Positions 8,978-22,765 of a DNA stretch of 64,000 nucleotides are shown here, piece after piece. Origin of the DNA: Candidatus Caldilinea saccharophila (GTDB lineage: Bacteria; Chloroflexota; Anaerolineae; Caldilineales; Caldilineaceae); the NCBI GenBank assembly GCA_016710365.1, contig JADJVW010000001.1, positions 248,001-312,000 of the forward strand, in the 5' to 3' direction. How positions within the stretch are numbered: position 1 is the stretch's first letter; every line of letters starts with the position of its first letter. Position numbers and translations under genes: made by a program. The notes under the pieces were generated by a model. That model ran no database searches, was not told where the DNA came from, and saw only the letters and a list, made by a program, of their open reading frames with translations.

Positions 8978-9499
8978 TCACCTGCCTCCCAAACAGATCA
9001 TATCATCTTGTGCCTCCCCTGTTGCAAGTCCTACCAAGCAGTACTCGAAAGAGTCCGGACGGATCGTGATCGTGGTTCTCGCGTCGATACCAAGTGAATT
9101 TAGCGACTTCGCTATTTCTGCCGCTACACCGTCCCAGACGGGTGGCGCAACGACTTCCAGCTTTGTACTTGCTACTTGCCATAGGGTTTCCATGGCCTTT
9201 GACGGGTCGAAGCGCACTCTGCGTACATCCGCGATTAGAAGGTGCCATCCCCCTGACTTGCCATCGAAGGCCGCGATCTGTGCCGCCATCGGCACGTAGG
9301 CTTCTGGAAAGGTTGTGTTGAGGATGTAGTCCCATGGCACGCCATACAGAAGGGCTTTCGCAAACACGGGGTTTGCGGGATGCGGCTCAGATAGCCATTG
9401 CACTCCAAAGAAAGACACTCTCAGTCCGCTCTCTGCCCCACCTTCCTCGAAACGCTGGGTTAAGCCACCCATCGGTATGATCTCAGCACCCTCCTCCAA
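8978..9499 (-). CDS. Hypothetical protein in the protease cluster
   Basis: 173 residues if started at the TTG at 9499; the in-frame ATG ten codons later (9472) is an alternative, with GGAGGAGG lying before it. The sequence (GLRVSFFGVQWLSEPHPANP, LLYGVPWDYILNTTFPEAY, ETLWQVASTKLEVVAPP) is mixed alpha/beta with no motif I recognise, and no signal peptide or membrane segment. It lies 24 bases after the CAP gene and 76 bases before the subtilase start, so it is probably co-transcribed with them. Confidence 0.6.
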   Translation of the reverse strand: MEEGAEIIPMGGLTQRFEEGGAESGLRVSFFGVQWLSEPHPANPVFAKALLYGVPWDYILNTTFPEAYVPMAAQIAAFDGKSGGWHLLIADVRRVRFDPSKAMETLWQVASTKLEVVAPPVWDGVAAEIAKSLNSLGIDARTTITIRPDSFEYCLVGLATGEAQDDMICLGGR

Positions 9500-9523
9500 C
9501 CGCCGTATTCCACAACATCGACA

Positions 9524-10800
9524 TCAACAGACTGGGGCCCCTCTTGGCCCAGCTCCTTCCGGTTGCGCCCACACCTCAATGGTAAGCAACTCGGGCTGGG
9601 ACACCCCAATACCGTCGAAGCGCACCTGTCCCGCCGGATCGATGTTGCCGATGACCCAGTCATCAGCTTCGCTTCGCTCGACCAGCTCTCCGCCGGTGAT
9701 CTCATTGAATTCGACGCTGCACGGCAGGTGCAAGCGTACGCGACGCAGCAGTTGAGCATCCGAGCCATATCTGAAGGTGATCTCGAGGCTGCGATCACTG
9801 ATCTTCGGTTGGGGATTGAGCCAAAAGCGTCCGTAACCATCCTCGCCTGGCGATGGCGCCTTACAGAACTCGATGTTCCGCTGCGCACGATTGTCATCGT
9901 AGTTCACTGCCGGGGTATCAAGTACAGGATCCTGGAGTGCGTTAACCCAGGCGACCAGGCAGTGATGCCCAAAAGGAATTTTACTCGCCAAGGGCCTCCA
10001 GGTGAAGCTGGTCTTGCGCGGCGTATCTTTCTTCCAGTTGGAGCCAAGTACCTCCTCCACTTGTCCGATTACCTGATCTTTTGGCAGCGGGTAAGGTACG
10101 GTGGCGGCGGTGCGATCCCAGCCCAGGGAGACTGTATATCTGACGCCAACGGGTAGGTCGGAAGTCCCTTTGTTCCAAACACAGACCACGATCTGATTGG
10201 GTTCTCCTAGGTGGATGGCCTTGTCAGTATCTGGGCCAGGATTGACCGTGATATCGGGGCTCTGCCACCAGTTCTTTCCCTGATACGGAATCTTGCCCTG
10301 GTCATCCTCCGCGTCCCGAATTACCAACTCTGTCCAGAAGTTGCCCGAATAGGGCTTCTGCCCGATGATGTTGCCTGCCGATCGGTATCGACATACCCAG
10401 TACACTCCTGAAGTCCCTGCCGCCTTCCCACCCCCCAATTCCTTGGTATCCTTCCAGATCATCTGAGTGAAATGGCCGAAGACCTTGTAGTTCGAACTAT
10501 CGATTTGTTCACCGTGGTAGTCTTTCTCTTCGCTACGCCACAGTCCCACGACGTCAGCAGGCGTGTAGTTGCCACCGCCCCAAACAGATTCTCGCCATAT
10601 CTGCCGTCTGGCTCGCTGTGTTTCAACGCGCCGATTGCCGCTAGATGGTTCGCCCACTCTTGAGCACCCACCGCCAGATCCGACGACCAAGTGAGATCTG
10701 CCATCCCGTACTGTGCTCGGACTTGATTGTGCAACTCCAGCATGCGGTCTTTCTCGGCATCGCTCAGCTCACGTTTGCTTGAGACATGAGAGACTGACAT
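9524..10800 (-). CDS. CAP/SCP-domain protein with C-terminal beta domain (frameshifted)
   Basis: Starts at an ATG at 10800 after GAGGAAGGA. The first frame gives the CAP start (MLELHNQVRAQYG, WANHLAAIG, GRYGENLF). At about 10585 the frame changes and the rest of the CAP domain follows (GGGNYTPADVVGLW, GHFTQMIWK as CAP1, VYWVCRYRSAGN as CAP2). One missing T would restore GENLFWGGGNYTP. After the CAP domain a beta-sandwich (SPDITVNPGPD, VVCVWNKGTSDLP, HHCLVAWVN) resembles residues 490-620 of the HExxH protein at 1-2212. CAP proteins are usually extracellular, but no signal peptide is seen. It is the first gene of the minus-strand cluster. Confidence 0.75.
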
Positions 10801-10908
10801 TCCTTCCTCGCTCCTTTCCTTGGTTCTCAGCGTGACACACCCGTATCAGAAATCGCCCAAGTGTGGTACCCCGTCTGCTTGCAGGTTCAACCGAGAACGC
10901 CTAGCAGC

Positions 10909-11061
10909 CTACAAATCGCGAGGAGCGGGATAGCCCATAACGTAGATCGTCCCCGACAGGCCGACCGCCACATTCGATGAAGCTCCCCTCGGGTTATAAT
11001 CCAGCCCAATGAACATACATTCTGCGCCATGACTGTTCGCGCAAACCCAGCAAAACTGCTC
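10909..11061 (-). pseudogene. C-terminal fragment of an unknown gene
   Basis: A minus-strand frame bounded by stops reads FCWVCANSHGAECMFIGLDY, then NPRGASSNVAVGLSGTIYVM and GYPAPRDL before a TAG at 10909. It has protein-like composition but no start at a sensible place, so it may be the tail of a deleted gene. Weak support. Confidence 0.25.
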
Positions 11062-11076
11062 TTATCGTAGCAGACC

Positions 11077-11098
11077 ATCGCGCGCAGATCGCGCGCAC
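11077..11098 (+). promoter_or_regulatory. Tandem 11-bp direct repeat, candidate SARP operator (copy 2)
   Basis: ATCGCGCGCAG followed directly by ATCGCGCGCAC, base-for-base the same pair as at 5835-5856, 99 bases before the SARP ATG at 11198. The one-turn spacing fits direct-repeat recognition by SARP activators. Autoregulation, and control of the divergent CAP gene, are inferences. Confidence 0.5.
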
Positions 11099-11197
11099 CC
11101 TAGGCCAGACCATAGCTTGTAGTACAATGTGTTAGAGCATAGTTTGTTGGACAATTCTGCGACCATTGTCATCGCTGCGCTGCGCAGGGAGAACGCC

Positions 11198-14100
11198 ATG
11201 CCCCACCTCAACTTGGCGCTGCTGGGCCCCTTTCAACTCACCCTGGAAGACCCAATCGATGTGCGCGTCGAATCCGACAAGACACGCGGTCTCCTGGCCT
11301 TCCTGGCCGTCGAACACGACCGCCCACACTCACGCGCCGCGCTGGCTGAACTCCTGTGGCCGGCGTACTCTGAACAAGCGGCCGCGGCCAATTTCCGCCG
11401 CGTTCTCGCCAACCTGCGCGCGGTGATCGACGACCGGGGCGCGCGCATCCCCCACCTGCGCATTACGCGAACGACGGTGCAGTTCGACCCTGCCAGTGAC
11501 GCAGTCGTGGATGTCCTGCGCCTGCGTGACCTGCTCAAGACGCCGGCCACCACGCCCATGTGGGCAGCTCACATGAAGCAGGACATCGCGCTCTATCGGG
11601 GGCCGTTCCTGGAAGGTTTCACGCTGCGCGGCTGCCTAGAGTTCGAACAATGGGTGGTGGATGTGCGCAGCGAGCTGGATCGCCTCGTCGCCGAGGCGTT
11701 TCATGACCTGGCAGACCATTGCTGGGATCAGGGCGATGTTACAAGAGCGTTGGCGCTCTATCGGCGTTCGCTGCTGCTGAATCCCTACCACGAAACCGTA
11801 CACCGGAAGATCATGCTGGCCTACGCCGCCGCCGGGCAACGCCAGGACGTTCGCTCGCACTATGAAGCATACAAGCGCCAACTGCAGGACGAACTGGGCG
11901 CGCAGCCGGAAGCGCAGACCACGTCCCTCTATAAAACGCTGCACGCGGGTCAGGCCGTGCAAATCGAAGCGCCAGGTCTCCTTGAGACGCACACCCAACT
12001 GGCGCTTCCGCAGGCCGACCCAGATTCATCGGAGCGCAAGGACTTTGTCGGGCGGGAGGAAGAACTTGCCCTGATGCATGAGTGCGTTCGCAAGGCTGCC
12101 TCAAACCACGGCGCCATCCTGTTGGTCGTAGGCGAGGCCGGCAATGGCAAGACGGCGCTGCTCCACGAGTTCGCCCGCCGGCTTGCAGGCGCGGCTCAAC
12201 CGTGGCTGGTCGCCATCGCTGCGTCCACGGCGCTCTTTGGCGTCGGCGATCCTTACCAGCCTGTTGTCGATGCGCTGCGTATGTTGGTCGCCGGAGAAGC
12301 TGGTGTGCCTCGGCCGTTCTCCTCGGCCGAAACTCTGCGTCTGCTGCAGGAAGAGGCGCCGGACTGGGCGGCTCTGGCGTTGGCCGGCCCGGCAAGCGGA
12401 GCGGTGTGCGGCCCACTGCACGGCCAGCGGCGCCATCGTTGCAAGCGTCCTCGGATGCAGAAGGCAGAGGGCTGAACAACCAGGCCAAGGGGCCACAGCT
12501 CGCGTTCTTTGACCAACTCACGCACTTCCTCATGCGCCTGGCGCGCCACGCGCCGCTCCTGCTTGCGCTGGACAACCTGCACTGGGCGGACGCTGGCACG
12601 ATTGCCCTCATCCACCATCTGGAGCAGCGGCTGAACAGGAGTCACATCCTCATTGCCGCCGCGTACTGCCCTGGCGCGCTGGCCCTGGAACAGGACGAGC
12701 TTGGTAGGTTCGCCGGCCAGGCTCTCCATGAACTGCGCCGCCATCCTTTGGCAACGCTGGTCGACCTGGATCGGGCTGACGGCCAGCGCTTCATCGACGA
12801 CCTGCTCGACCGCACCGCCAATCGCTTCGACGAACCCCTTCGCGCCGCCCTCTACCGGCATACGGAAGGGCACGCCCTGTTCACGGTCGAGATGATCCAC
12901 GCGCTGGCCGAGCGTGGTGCGCTCAGCCAGGATCGCGACGGGCGCTGGGACGCAAGCGGCGTGATCGACTGGAACGCGCTCCCGCCGCTTGTCGAGGCGC
13001 TGATCGGCGAGCGGATCGACCGTCTGCTCAGCAGTAATCGCAGGCTGCTGGAAGCTGCCTGTGTCCAGGGCGACGAATTCAGCGCCCAGATCGCCGCAGA
13101 AGTGTCGCGCATGGATGAGCACCTGGCCGTCGCGCGGCTCAGCGGCGATCTTGCCACAGCCCATCACATCGTCGCGTCCTCCGGCAGACCTGCCGACGCA
13201 GCCGCGTCCGGTCTGCGCTATCGTTTCCGCCACCATCTCTTTCAGGCTTATCTGTACAACACGCTGGATGAAGGGCGCCGCGTCTGGCTCCATCGGGCCG
13301 TGGGGTCAGCCTTGGAAGCGCAGGACGCACAAGCGAAGACGGCATCCGGAGTGACGCCCCAGGCGCTGGCATGGCATTTCACGCAGGCAGGGGAGCACGC
13401 CAGGGCAGCCGGCCACCTGCGCACAGCCAGCCAGGGCGCGCTGGCGGCTCACGCCCATGTAACAGCCGTCGACCTGCTGACACAGGCCCTGGCATTGACG
13501 CCGCCAGAGGATCACAGCGCACGCTTCGCACTGCTGGCCATGCGCGAGCAGGCCCATACGCTGCTGCGCGACCAGCGCTCCCGGGCGCAGGACGTGGGCG
13601 AGCTGGAGCGGCTGGCGGCGCTGACCCAACAGCCGTCCCAACAACTGGGCGCCGCCTTGCGTCGCGCAACCCTGGCCGAAGAAACGACCCATTATTGGGA
13701 GGCAATCACCGGCGTCAACGCTGCACTCACGCTGGCTGTCGCCGCCGGCGATCTTGCTGCCCAGGTGGAGGCGCACCTGCTGGCCGGTCGCAGCCACTGG
13801 TGGCGCGGCGAGATCCGCTTGCGCACGCCAGCTATGTCCGTGCTCTGCACAGTGCGCAGGCGATGGAAACCCCGACGCTAGTCGGCCTGTGCCGGCTTCA
13901 TGTGGGCATCGCGGCATGGTCGCTGGGCGATTTGGCTGGCGCGGACGCAGTCTTCTCTGAATTGCTGGAAAGCCCGACCCATTCTGAGGATCTGCTCCTG
14001 CGCGGATGCGCGCTCATGGGGTCGGGGATGGTCGTCTACACAAGGGGAGAGTATGGCCGGGCCGAAGGATTGCTGGACGCCGCCTTATCCCTGGCCCACC

Positions 14101-14939
14101 AGCTCCACCACCCCTGGCTCGAAGGACAGGTGTTACTAAACCAGGTAGCGCTCTACCGTCTGTCGATGTGTTGTGCAGAGTGCCTGGCGCTCTACCCGCA
14201 ACTCCTCCAGCACTGCCAGGCCATCGACGACCGCTGGACGGCGACGGCGGCTCGGTTGGAGGCCGCCACGCTCTATGTGCAGCTTGGCGCTTGGGAGAAA
14301 GCCAGGGAAACTATCGAGCAGGCAGTCGCCACGGCCGATGACCTGGGCGCTCTGCTGCTCAAGCTGCGCCTACTGCTGCTTCGGCTTCGCATGGCGCTGG
14401 CGACCGGAGAGGAGATAGCGGGCGCCGATGTCGACCAAGCCCTGGCCATGGCTCACAAGCTTGGCGTCGCCAGTCTGCTGGCCGAAGCGTGGCTGCTCAG
14501 CGGCCATGTCCAGCAGCGACAGGGCCGGTTGATGGAATCGACCGCATCGCTGACCCAGGCGCGCGAGGCGGGGCAGGGCGAGGTCGCCTGGCGTCTGCTT
14601 CCTGAAATCGTCGCCGCCCAGGCCCAGCTTGCTATGGCGCTGGGTGATAATGAGAGTGCCCTGGCCTGCGTGGCAGAGCTGGTGGCCGACAACCCGCGCC
14701 GGTTGATCGAACAGGGTATGGACCCCAGTTCGCTCTATATGACCTGTCACGCGGTGTTGATTGCCGCAGGCGAGCCGTGGGCGGAGCAGATGCTGGTGCG
14801 CGGCCGTCGTCTGCTGGCTGAGCAGGCCGGCCTGATCGCTGACGAGGAGTTGCGGTGGGCGTTCTGTAAAAATATTGCCCGTCACCGTGCTCTGCTGACT
14901 ATGCTTCCCGCGGGCACGCTGCCCGCAAGAACTGACTAA
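11198..14939 (+). CDS. AfsR/SARP-type regulator with AAA ATPase and TPR-like domains (two frameshifts)
   Basis: About 1,247 codons from an ATG at 11198 (AGGGAGA upstream). Order: OmpR-like winged helix (MPHLNLALLGPFQL, LLAFLAVEHDR, ALAELLWP), bacterial transcriptional activation domain (ALYRGPFLEGF, LEFEQWV, LNPYHETVHRKIMLAYAAAG), AAA/STAND ATPase with Walker A GEAGNGKTALL and Walker B LLLALDNLHWAD, then a long TPR-like helical repeat to the end (TLPARTD). The frame changes near 12400 and near 13830, yet sequence quality is good on both sides of each break. The product would be a one-component transcription activator coupled to an ATP switch. It may be intact in the organism if the breaks are read errors. 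It is divergent from the protease cluster. Confidence 0.8.
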
Positions 14940-15243
14940 GCCAATCGCGAAGTGAGAACTACATGCTTCACCGATGGCTTCATGTAGTCAAGGGATAGTG
15001 GCTCGTGGTGTAGTCCGGGCCGGATTCACAGTCAAATGGGAGCACCATCCTCAAACCGGGTATGAATCGCGGTCTAGGATAGCTCAAGATCACAGGGCTT
15101 TTCAAAAGTCGCAGAAGCAGAAAACTCCTTTTGTTTGTAGATTAGAGGCGTCAAACCGTTGTCTACCAAACAAAAGGAGTTGATCGTGGATGCTGCCACA
15201 GTTGTTGAGAAGGTGGTGATTCCAGAAAGGGCAGCCAAAGCAG
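14940..15243. other. Intergenic region between SARP gene and IS remnant
   Basis: About 300 bases without a convincing gene. It contains the inverted repeat at 15123-15181. A direct CTTCA-rich motif near 14965-14990 is not strong enough to call. Confidence 0.4.
15123..15181 (+). repeat. Long inverted repeat upstream of the IS remnant
   Basis: AACTCCTTTTGTTTGTAG (15123-15140) pairs with CTACCAAACAAAAGGAGTT (15163-15181) with one extra base, around a 22-base loop. It may end transcription of the SARP gene or mark the left side of the decayed insertion sequence. Confidence 0.55.
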
Positions 15244-15963
15244 ATGTGCAGAAGTCTCTATGAAGTATTGGCAAGAGTGCCAGACCGACGCAAGCCATGC
15301 GGGAAGCGGTGCTCGTCGGCGCTGGTGTTGACGCTGCTGCTGCTGGCCAAAATGAGCGGCGAAAGTAAGCTGAGTGGCGTGGCACAATGGGCGCGGCTCC
15401 GCATCGATTGGGTGCAGGCACATTTGCTACTGGAGCGCGCCCGGTTACCATCTGCTTATCGCCAAGGCCAACCAGTGCACCTTGCACGCCGATATCGCTT
15501 GCTTGTTCAGCGAGCAACCTCGACCCTGGCTCCCAGAGCACACGCCAAGCAGGTCAATCAAGACCATGGACGCTTGACTATCCGTTCCCTGCGCACCAGT
15601 TGCCTAGTTGAATGACTACCTGGCGCCAACCTGGCCTGCGGTAGCTGACCAGTCTCAAGCCTGCGATGACGCCACCCACTCAACTTCTATACCACATCCG
15701 CAGGCACTGGGAAATCGAGAATCGCCTCCACTGGCGCCGCGACTCCACACTGGGCGAAGACGCCTGCACCGTTGGTCGAGGGCAAACCCCACAGGTGCTG
15801 GCTGCCCTGAACAACGCCATCCTTGCACTCGCTGACCCCCCATATCGTCTCGACCCAACTCGTTTCCAGTTCAAAACATTCGGCTCCATGCTCAGACGCT
15901 CGATTGAACATCTTTATGGCACCGTCATAACTATACCAATGCCGCGCCTTTCGATGAAATCGT
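15244..15963 (+). mobile_element. ISAs1-family transposase remnant
   Basis: The N-terminal part (LYEVLARVPDRRKPCGKRCS, ALVLTLLLLAKMSGESKLSG, VAQWARLR) and the C-terminal part (HIRRHWEIENRLHWRRDSTL, GEDACTVGRGQTPQVLAALN) match the layout of ISAs1 (H-repeat-associated) DDE transposases. Between them only a short piece remains (NQDHGRLTIRSLRTS, then LNDYLA in another frame), so most of the catalytic core is deleted and the frame is broken at least twice. It cannot encode an active enzyme. It lies between the SARP/protease region and the metabolic region, as expected for an accessory-region border. Confidence 0.75.
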
Positions 15964-16108
15964 GAGCCACCGAAATTCCACGTCTGGATTTGAAGTCGCT
16001 GGTCAGACAGCGGAGAAGTGTTGATAAAGCCTTGACAGGTTTATCTGCTTCTCCGCTATCCGCGATTTCCAAAGCAATTGCGGCGCTTTTCTGCAGCAAC
16101 TCACCCGC

Positions 16109-16145
16109 AGTGCTTTTCCGTGCCGGCACTGCAACGGAAAGCACT
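16109..16145. repeat. Inverted repeat before cimA end
   Basis: AGTGCTTTTCCGT and ACGGAAAGCACT form a near-perfect stem with a 12-base loop, 58 bases beyond the cimA stop. It could terminate cimA (minus strand) or be the right-hand trace of the IS. The 240 bases between the IS remnant and cimA hold no other clear feature. Confidence 0.4.
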
Positions 16146-16203
16146 CACCACTGCAAGCGAAAGTATTCAGTACGGCAGAGGAAAGTCTAAATTTTACACC
16201 CTT

Positions 16204-17868
<1,665 letters not shown>

Positions 17869-17890
17869 GTTCGATTCTCTTTCAATATCT

Positions 17891-17996
17891 TAGGAGATTA
17901 GAGATTGGAGATTGGAGATTGGAAATTCTACGAGTGCTACACGACCCCTACTCTCCAATCTCCTCCCACTCTCCAATCTCCAATCTCCTAATCTCC
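17891..17996. repeat. GGAGATT-rich inverted repeat
   Basis: Tandem GGAGATT/AGAGATT units (17891-17922) face AATCTCC units (17953-17996), forming an imperfect stem between the HAD gene and cimA. The last codons and TAG stop of the HAD gene lie inside the right arm. It is probably a dispersed intergenic repeat. Confidence 0.6.
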
Positions 17997-18758
17997 AAAT
18001 ACGTCAGCAATACTCTCCAACACCTGGTCGGGCCAGATGCCGCGACCGAGGTCCTCTTTGCGGAAGCGTCCGGTTTTGACCAACCACCCTTGCATGCCCA
18101 TGCGTTTGGCGCCGCGCACGTCGATCTCGATGTCGTCGCCGATCACGGCGATGCGCTCGTGCGACAGCATCAGGTCGTCGAGCATCATCTGAAAGTACGC
18201 TTCACTTGGCTTGCCCACGACGATGGCGTTCGTCTCGGTGGCGTATTCGAGCGCCATGACAAACGGGCCGGCGTCAAGATAGAGGCCATCCGGCGTGCGC
18301 CAGTGACGCTTCTTGTGCAGCGCAATGAGCTTGGCGCCGTTGAGCAACGCCCGAAACGCACGGTTGAGGCGCGCAAAGGTGAAGCTGGCGCCCAGGTCGC
18401 CCACCACCACATACTCCGGCGTTTCTTCGTCGACGTCGATGCCGTTGAACTCCAGTTGCGCATCCGGCAAGAGCAGCGGGAAGTAGCTCTTCGCCTTCTG
18501 CTCCTGCAAGAAGCGGGCCGCCACATAGGTCGCGGTATAAAGTTCATCCAGGCTGACGTCGAAGCCTTTGGCATGGAGATGTTCGAGCAGCGTGTAGCGG
18601 CAATAGATGGTGGTGTTGGTCATGACGCGGAAAGGAATCTGCCGGGCGCGCAGGGCGTCGATCACCGCTGTCGCGCCCGGTATCACCTCGTCGCCCAACA
18701 TGAGCACGCCGTCAATATCGATCAACAAACCGTCGATGGTGGAGAGCAAATCCGTCAA
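17988..18758 (-). CDS. HAD-superfamily IIA (NagD-like) phosphatase
   Basis: 256 residues from a TTG at 18758, chosen because it puts AGGGTGAGGTG upstream and the DxD motif at the usual distance from the N-terminus; no earlier ATG fits. Motif I is LLIDIDGVLMLG with the nucleophile Asp, the cap follows, and GKPSEAYFQMMLDDL plus IAVIGDDIEIDVRGAKRMGM supply motifs III and IV. The subfamily acts on small phosphorylated metabolites in the cytoplasm; the substrate is unknown. It begins eight bases after ppc, so it should be translated from the same message. Its final codons lie in an inverted repeat. Confidence 0.8.
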   Translation of the reverse strand: MTDLLSTIDGLLIDIDGVLMLGDEVIPGATAVIDALRARQIPFRVMTNTTIYCRYTLLEHLHAKGFDVSLDELYTATYVAARFLQEQKAKSYFPLLLPDAQLEFNGIDVDEETPEYVVVGDLGASFTFARLNRAFRALLNGAKLIALHKKRHWRTPDGLYLDAGPFVMALEYATETNAIVVGKPSEAYFQMMLDDLMLSHERIAVIGDDIEIDVRGAKRMGMQGWLVKTGRFRKEDLGRGIWPDQVLESIADVFGD

Positions 18759-18766
18759 AGCACACC

Positions 18767-21517
<2,751 letters not shown>

Positions 21518-21521
<4 letters not shown>

Positions 21522-22601
21522 AGCCTTGCCGCCACCAAATCCCCCATCACCGTCGTGCCGACGACTTCACTGCCTGGATCGGCGATGTCGCCAGTGCGCA
21601 CGCCCGCAGCCAGCACATCATCCACGGCGCGCTCGACAGCCTCCGCTTCGGCTTCCAGCCCCAGGCTGTGGCGCAGCAACATCGCCACGCTCAGGATCGT
21701 CGCCAGCGGGTTGGCGATCCCTTGCCCGGCAATATCGGGCGCGCTGCCGTGGATCGGCTCGTAGAGGCCAAGCGGCAGGTTGTGGCCGTTGCGCAGGTCG
21801 CCCAGGCTGGCGGAGGGCAACATGCCCATCGAGCCGGCCAGCATCGACGCTTCATCGGTCAGGATGTCGCCAAAGAGGTTCTCGGCCACGATCACATCGA
21901 ACGCCGCGGGCCGACGGAGCAAATGCATTGCCATCGCATCGACCAGCACGTGCTCCACCGCGACGTCGGGATATTCCTGCATCACCTCGACGGTGACGCG
22001 GCGCCAAAGCCGGCTGGAGGCCAGCACGTTGGCCTTGTCCACGCTCGCCAGCTTCTTGCGCCGCCCGCGCGCGGCCTCTGCGGCCAGCCGCACGACGCGC
22101 TCGATCTCCGGGCGCGTGTAAAGCATCGTGTCGTAGGCTTCGTAGCCGGCGTCGCCCGCCTCCTGGCGCGGGCCAAAGTAGGCGCCGCCGGTCAACTCGC
22201 GGATCACGAGCATGTCCGTCCCCTCCAACACCGACTCCTTGATCGTGCTGGCATGGATCAGTTCCTGCTGTAGTTTGACGGGGCGCAGATTGGCAAAGAG
22301 GTTGAGCGCCTTGCGGATGGCGAGCAGCCCGCGCTCCGGGCCGATCGACGGCGGTGGGAATGTCCCATTTTGGCCCGCCGACCGCACCCAGCAGCACAGC
22401 GTCGGCTTGCAGACAGGCGGCGACCGTCTCGTCGGGCAGACTCGTGCCTTTTTGATCGATGGCGCAGCCGCCCATCAGGTGATGGTCGTAGGCAAAGGTG
22501 TGGCCGAACTGCTTGCCGACCACATCCAGAATTTTCTTGGCTTCATTGGTCACTTCCGGGCCGATGCCGTCACCGGCGAGCACGACGATCCTGGCTTGCA
22601 T
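21518..22601 (-). CDS. leuB: 3-isopropylmalate dehydrogenase (one frameshift)
   Basis: About 361 codons from an ATG at 22601 with AGAGGAA upstream. NAD-dependent oxidative decarboxylation in leucine synthesis, and of methylmalate in the citramalate route. First frame: VVLAGDGIGPEVTNEAKKIL and GAVGGPKWDIP. After a frame change near 22338 comes GLLAIRKALNLFANLRPVK, then IRELTGGAYFG, VDKANVLASSRLWR, FGDILTDEASMLAGSMGMLP and EPIHGSAPDIAGQGIANP, all LeuB signatures. One extra base in a CCCGG run would join DRP to ERGLL. It is the first gene of leuB-ppc-HAD and its stop overlaps the ppc start. Confidence 0.9.
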
Positions 22602-22638
22602 GAGAATAGTTCCTCTATCGCTGCGAGCAGATAAACAA

Positions 22639-22686
22639 CGGAGACGCAAAGGGCAAGGAAAGGTTCCTTACGTCTCTGCGTCTCCG
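22639..22686. repeat. Palindromic intergenic repeat
   Basis: CGGAGACGCA and TGCGTCTCCG face each other around a purine-rich then pyrimidine-rich centre (AAGGAAAGGTTCCTT). It lies between leuB and the nucleotidyltransferase gene and resembles the palindrome family at 46296-46360. Its function is unknown. Confidence 0.5.
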
Positions 22687-22765
22687 CGCCATTGCGTGTT
22701 GGTTGGCCGATATGATACGCCAGAGTGCGCAAGATCGCCAGAACTGCACCGAAAGGATCGGCAAA

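Larger units (their letters stand above)
10801..11197. other. Intergenic region between the CAP gene and the SARP gene
   Basis: About 400 bases with the divergent starts of the CAP gene (minus) and the SARP regulator (plus). It holds a short minus-strand coding-like fragment (10909-11061) and the tandem 11-bp repeat at 11077-11098. Apart from these I see nothing. Confidence 0.5.

Noticed and set aside
15914..16144. Minus-strand 76-codon frame overlapping the IS end
   Set aside because: It overlaps the transposase remnant, has no ribosome site, and its composition is not distinctive.
17869..17890. Riboswitch or T-box before cimA or leuB
   Set aside because: The leaders are short or filled by repeats, and no conserved leader core or attenuator could be read.
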